From the NCBI GenBank assembly GCA_964574325.1, contig CAZNMY010000009.1, forward strand, positions 1-64,000: a stretch of 64,000 nucleotides of DNA, read 5' to 3'. Below are positions 61,365 through 64,000 of this stretch, in pieces. The notes under the pieces are model-generated. The model did not search any database. It worked only from the letters and a program-made list of their open reading frames with translations, and was not told the DNA's origin. The stretch comes from CAMDPA01 sp964574325 (GTDB lineage: Bacteria; Pseudomonadota; Alphaproteobacteria; Rhizobiales; Hyphomicrobiaceae). Numbering within the stretch: position 1 is the first letter of the stretch; every line of letters begins with the position of its first letter. The position numbers were made by a program, and so were the translations under genes.

Positions 61365-62441
61365 ATGACAGTCGATCCGACCGGCGCCGAACCGAAGACG
61401 AATGCCAGGAAGCGCCGGCTGCGCGCCGCGCTGTTCGCAGACGTCGCCAATTTCAGTGGCAGCGTGTCGGTCAACGAGACGATCGCCTTCGGCAATCTGT
61501 CGGCCATCCTGTCGCTGGGCCGCGAAGCGTTGCACCGTTTCGACGGCGACCTCATCACCACGCCGGGCGATGGCCTGTTCGCGCTGTTCGAGAGCGTGGT
61601 GAACTCCGTCATGTGCGCCCTGTGGCTGCAGGAGCAGCTTGCGAGCCGGCCGGATCATGGGTCCATGCGCCTGCGGATCGGTATCCATGTCGGCGACGTC
61701 ATGTTCGACGGTGACATGCCGCTCGGCGAAACGATCAATATCGCGTCTCGATTGCAGTCTTTGGCGGACCCGGGCGGTATCCTGGTGTCGAGCCTCGTCG
61801 TCGAGTGCGTATCGGCGCGCATCTCTGCGAGCTTCGAGCATCGCGGCGTTCCCCGGCTGAAGAACATCCCGCGCCAGATCCACACGTACAGCGTACTTCC
61901 CAAGGTCGTCGCGAAGGTCGAGGATGCCGGCACCGGCTCCAACGCGCTCGATCAGACGATGCATCTGTCGAAACGGGAGTTGAGGTCCCTGCTGGAAGGC
62001 ACGGACCCCGGCCTCGGGGTTTCGCAATCACCCGCCGGTGACGCCATCGCCGCACCTTCGCCCACGGGCAATCCGCCCATCGGTCCGGCGACGCCCATTC
62101 CAGCAATGCCCGTGTCCGGGCCGGTCACCGATCAGCGGCCGCGCATCAGGGTCGCCGCAGGTGGGCGTCCCGGCGACCAAGTGGGCGGACAGCATTCGGA
62201 CGACCCGGCCGATGCGGAGCTTGCAGCCCGTCTCGCCGCCTCGCCGAGTGCGGAATTTCTCGCGGCCCTGACCGAAGCGGCCTCTCGTCATTTGGGGCCT
62301 GTCGGCCGCGTCCTGATTGGGCAGGCATCGAAAAAGGCGATCACCGCTGGCGAGTTGATCATCTTCATGGAGCAGCAACTCACCGCCATGCCGGAACGCG
62401 CGGACTTCCGCGACGAGGCGATCGGCCTGTTGCGAACCTGA
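61365..62441 (+). CDS. Class III adenylate/guanylate cyclase with shared C-terminal module
   Basis: A 358-residue cyclase. The catalytic domain (about 18-178) keeps both metal-binding Asp (Asp26 in FADVANFS, Asp69 in PGDGLFALF) and the transition-state Asn125 and Arg129 (NIASRL). The Lys that specifies adenine is replaced (ITTPGD), as in many rhizobial homologues, so the base is uncertain. A Pro/Gly-rich linker (about 215-285) leads to a C-terminal module (about 295-358: LGPVGRVLIGQAS, then PERADFR) like those in the preceding kinase. It begins 10 bases after the kinase stop. Soluble; probably in one pathway with the kinase. Confidence 0.9.
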   Translation: MTVDPTGAEPKTNARKRRLRAALFADVANFSGSVSVNETIAFGNLSAILSLGREALHRFDGDLITTPGDGLFALFESVVNSVMCALWLQEQLASRPDHGSMRLRIGIHVGDVMFDGDMPLGETINIASRLQSLADPGGILVSSLVVECVSARISASFEHRGVPRLKNIPRQIHTYSVLPKVVAKVEDAGTGSNALDQTMHLSKRELRSLLEGTDPGLGVSQSPAGDAIAAPSPTGNPPIGPATPIPAMPVSGPVTDQRPRIRVAAGGRPGDQVGGQHSDDPADAELAARLAASPSAEFLAALTEAASRHLGPVGRVLIGQASKKAITAGELIIFMEQQLTAMPERADFRDEAIGLLRT

Positions 62442-62500
62442 CACCGTGTTCCCCCCGGGACAGCGTCGACGCACGACCTGTTCGAGTATGACCTCGCATC

Positions 62501-62540
62501 GATCGACCAGGATCGACCAGGATCGACAAGCGTCGACAGG
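62501..62540. repeat. Four tandem 10-bp repeats
   Basis: GATCGACCAG occurs at 62501 and 62511, then GATCGACAAG at 62521 and CGTCGACAGG at 62531. The array ends 22 bases before the TPR gene start, so it overlaps the expected leader or promoter. It may bind a regulator or reflect slippage. Confidence 0.65.
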
Positions 62541-62562
62541 GCTTCGGGCGAGGAATGGGACG

Positions 62563-63540
62563 ATGAACAAGGCGAGCCGGGCGATAGTGGCGATGCTTGC
62601 GACGTGGCTCGCCGCCAACGATGTTCATGCCGCGACCGATGACCAGATCGCCTGCGCCAACTCCGTTCGCCAGGACAGCGCCGAGGCCTGCACCCGCGTT
62701 CTGGCTCAGCCCGGCCTCTCGCGCATCGATCGGGCGATGGCTCATTTCAACCGCGGCTGGGCTCACCGCCGCGCCGGCTCCACCAAGCTGGCCGTGGCGG
62801 ACTTCGATGCCGCCCAAGTACTGCACGGCGAATTCGCCAGGCTCTATATCAGCCGAGCGCTCGCCAAACAGGACCTCGGCCAGCTCGATGGCGCCGTCCT
62901 GGATCTCGATCACTACATCGCGATGGCGCCGCAGGACTGGAGCGGCTTTCACCATCGCGCCGTGATCTATCGCGAGCAGGGCTTTACCGCCAAGGCGTTG
63001 CAGGACATCGACAGCGCGCTCCGTCTCAATCCGTTCAACAATGATCTGATGGTGACGAAGGTCCTCACCCTGGCTGAAACCTTCGATCTCGATGCGGCGA
63101 AGCAGGAGGCCGATCGCCTCGTGTCCCGCCGCGGCAGCGAAGCGATATCGCACTTCGCCCGCGCCGTGGTGAACTATCGCCGAGGCCATCTCGAAGCAGC
63201 CGAAACCGACGTTTCTGCCGCGCTGTCTAAGGAGCCGCGCTTTCCCGCAGCTTTGGCGGTGAAGGGGCAGATCGCCGAAGCGAAGGGCGATTGGGCGAAG
63301 GCCGAGGAGAGCTACAAGCAGGCGCTTCGCCCGGGCTTTCCAAAGATCGAGATGAAGTGGGCGAAGCGCGTTGCCCAGTTGCAGTTGAGCGGCAACGCCA
63401 AGGTCGCTGCCGAGGCTGCCTCGAAGCCGTCGTCGAGCATGTCGGCAACCGATGCACGCCCGCGCGCGGAGAACCCGGCGGTGGCCTGCAGCCGCTTCGT
63501 GCCCGGCGCCGCGATGACGATCAGCGTTCCCTGCAGCTGA
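62563..63540 (+). CDS. Exported TPR-repeat protein
   Basis: A 325-residue protein. A signal peptide (AIVAMLATWLAANDVHAA) is followed by about six TPR units (e.g. AHFNRGWAHRRAGSTKLAVA, LYISRALAKQDLGQLDGAV, HHRAVIYREQGFTAKALQD, AALAVKGQIAEAKGDWAKA). A short tail has two further Cys (VACSRF and VPCS). TPR proteins are interaction scaffolds; in this place it may assemble envelope components for the kinase/cyclase set. ATG at 62563 has GAGGAA upstream. The gap of 121 bases to the cyclase contains a 10-bp repeat array. Confidence 0.85.
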   Translation: MNKASRAIVAMLATWLAANDVHAATDDQIACANSVRQDSAEACTRVLAQPGLSRIDRAMAHFNRGWAHRRAGSTKLAVADFDAAQVLHGEFARLYISRALAKQDLGQLDGAVLDLDHYIAMAPQDWSGFHHRAVIYREQGFTAKALQDIDSALRLNPFNNDLMVTKVLTLAETFDLDAAKQEADRLVSRRGSEAISHFARAVVNYRRGHLEAAETDVSAALSKEPRFPAALAVKGQIAEAKGDWAKAEESYKQALRPGFPKIEMKWAKRVAQLQLSGNAKVAAEAASKPSSSMSATDARPRAENPAVACSRFVPGAAMTISVPCS

Positions 63541-63598
63541 CGCGCATTCGATCGTGAAAATCAACCCTTCTCTTACGGTCCAGCCCTATCGTGGAGCA

Positions 63599-64000
63599 AT
63601 GACGGACGGCTCTGCTCCCCCCCTGGATCGGCGCGCGGCGCTGCGAGTGATCGCGGCAGGCGTCGCAACGCTCGCCGTGCCGCATGCACATGCGCAGCGG
63701 CCCGCGACAGAGCCGGCGAAACGGCCGCTGTTCGGCAGCGCGGTCGATCCTCGCCTGCTCGAAGAGGACCGCGTCTATCGTGCAGCCCTCCGGCGGTACT
63801 GCCGCATCGTCGTCCCCGAAGGAGGGCTCAAGTGGGCGGGGTTGCGCCCGACGTCCGACGAGTTCCGCTTCGGCTATGGTGATGCGATCGCAGCATTCGC
63901 GCAGCAGAACGCCATGGTGATGCGTGGCCACACGCTCGTCTGGCACATGGCGATGCCGGAGTGGACCGCCGCTTTGCAATCATCCCGTGCTGTCCACGAA
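63599..64000 (+). CDS. Glycoside hydrolase family 10 (xylanase-like), 3' end cut by window
   Basis: The first 134 codons of a GH10 enzyme are present. A twin-arginine-like signal (LDRRAALRVIAAGVATLAV, cut near HAHA) suggests Tat export. The mature part shows the family blocks VPEGGLKWAGLRP (acid/metal-free analogue of PENEMKW) and MRGHTLVWHMAMPEW, the strand carrying the substrate-binding His/Trp. The catalytic Glu residues lie beyond the window. GH10 enzymes cut beta-1,4-xylans; here a matrix polysaccharide is also possible. Note that PENEMKW is changed to PEGGLKW. GGAG precedes the ATG. Confidence 0.88.
   Translation, partial: MTDGSAPPLDRRAALRVIAAGVATLAVPHAHAQRPATEPAKRPLFGSAVDPRLLEEDRVYRAALRRYCRIVVPEGGLKWAGLRPTSDEFRFGYGDAIAAFAQQNAMVMRGHTLVWHMAMPEWTAALQSSRAVHE

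Overview
The window is GC-rich DNA from an alphaproteobacterium. The order Hyphomicrobiales (Bradyrhizobium/Xanthobacteraceae-like) is the best guess. It rests on the long porin with an N-terminal coiled stretch, a Bug/TctC-type binding protein beside a catabolic locus, a FixJ-type regulator, and a class III cyclase with the PGD-type active site common in rhizobia. No rRNA, tRNA, CRISPR array or insertion sequence was found.

Layout. (1) 0-8.4 kb: a porin, a cupin-like protein, an ion/dicarboxylate-type transporter with a universal stress protein, and a MASE1-type histidine kinase with a FixJ-type regulator. (2) 8.8-17.4 kb: a catabolic cluster around a GntR/HutC regulator. It holds a Bug binding protein, an isocitrate-lyase/PEP-mutase-fold lyase, a maleate-isomerase/arylmalonate-decarboxylase-fold protein lacking both catalytic Cys, an aromatic-type FAD monooxygenase, a LeuC/LeuD-type hydro-lyase and a lambda-crystallin-type hydroxyacid dehydrogenase. 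Both divergent promoter regions carry 11-12 bp tandem repeats with the same CCAAGC core. (3) 17.4-38.2 kb: an L,D-transpeptidase, then a 4,564-residue RTX adhesin and its complete type I secretion system (outer-membrane factor, ABC transporter, membrane fusion protein). The adhesin gene contains a 2.2 kb tandem duplication that is almost identical at the DNA level.

(4) 38.3-50.4 kb: an exported hydrolase, an exported PAAR-repeat protein and an exported TPR-CHAT protease form a minus-strand run, followed by two glutathione-transferase-fold genes and a dienelactone-hydrolase-like gene. An ECF sigma/anti-sigma pair faces away from this run across a 1.06 kb gap and converges on an exported S8 protease. 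(5) 50.6-57.5 kb: a GST, an alpha/beta hydrolase, a MacAB-like ABC exporter and a Cu/Zn superoxide dismutase. (6) 57.6-64 kb: a caspase-fold protein that has lost its catalytic Cys, divergent from a plus-strand run of c-heme sensor, Ser/Thr kinase, class III cyclase, TPR protein and a GH10 glycosidase cut by the window end. Kinase and cyclase share a C-terminal module of about 50 residues, twice in the kinase and once in the cyclase.

The two most promising candidates for undescribed systems are the hydrolase/PAAR/CHAT set with its neighbouring sigma/anti-sigma/S8 protease genes, and the heme sensor/kinase/cyclase set with the shared module. The iteron-flanked catabolic cluster is a third. All functional links between genes are inferences from order and motifs.
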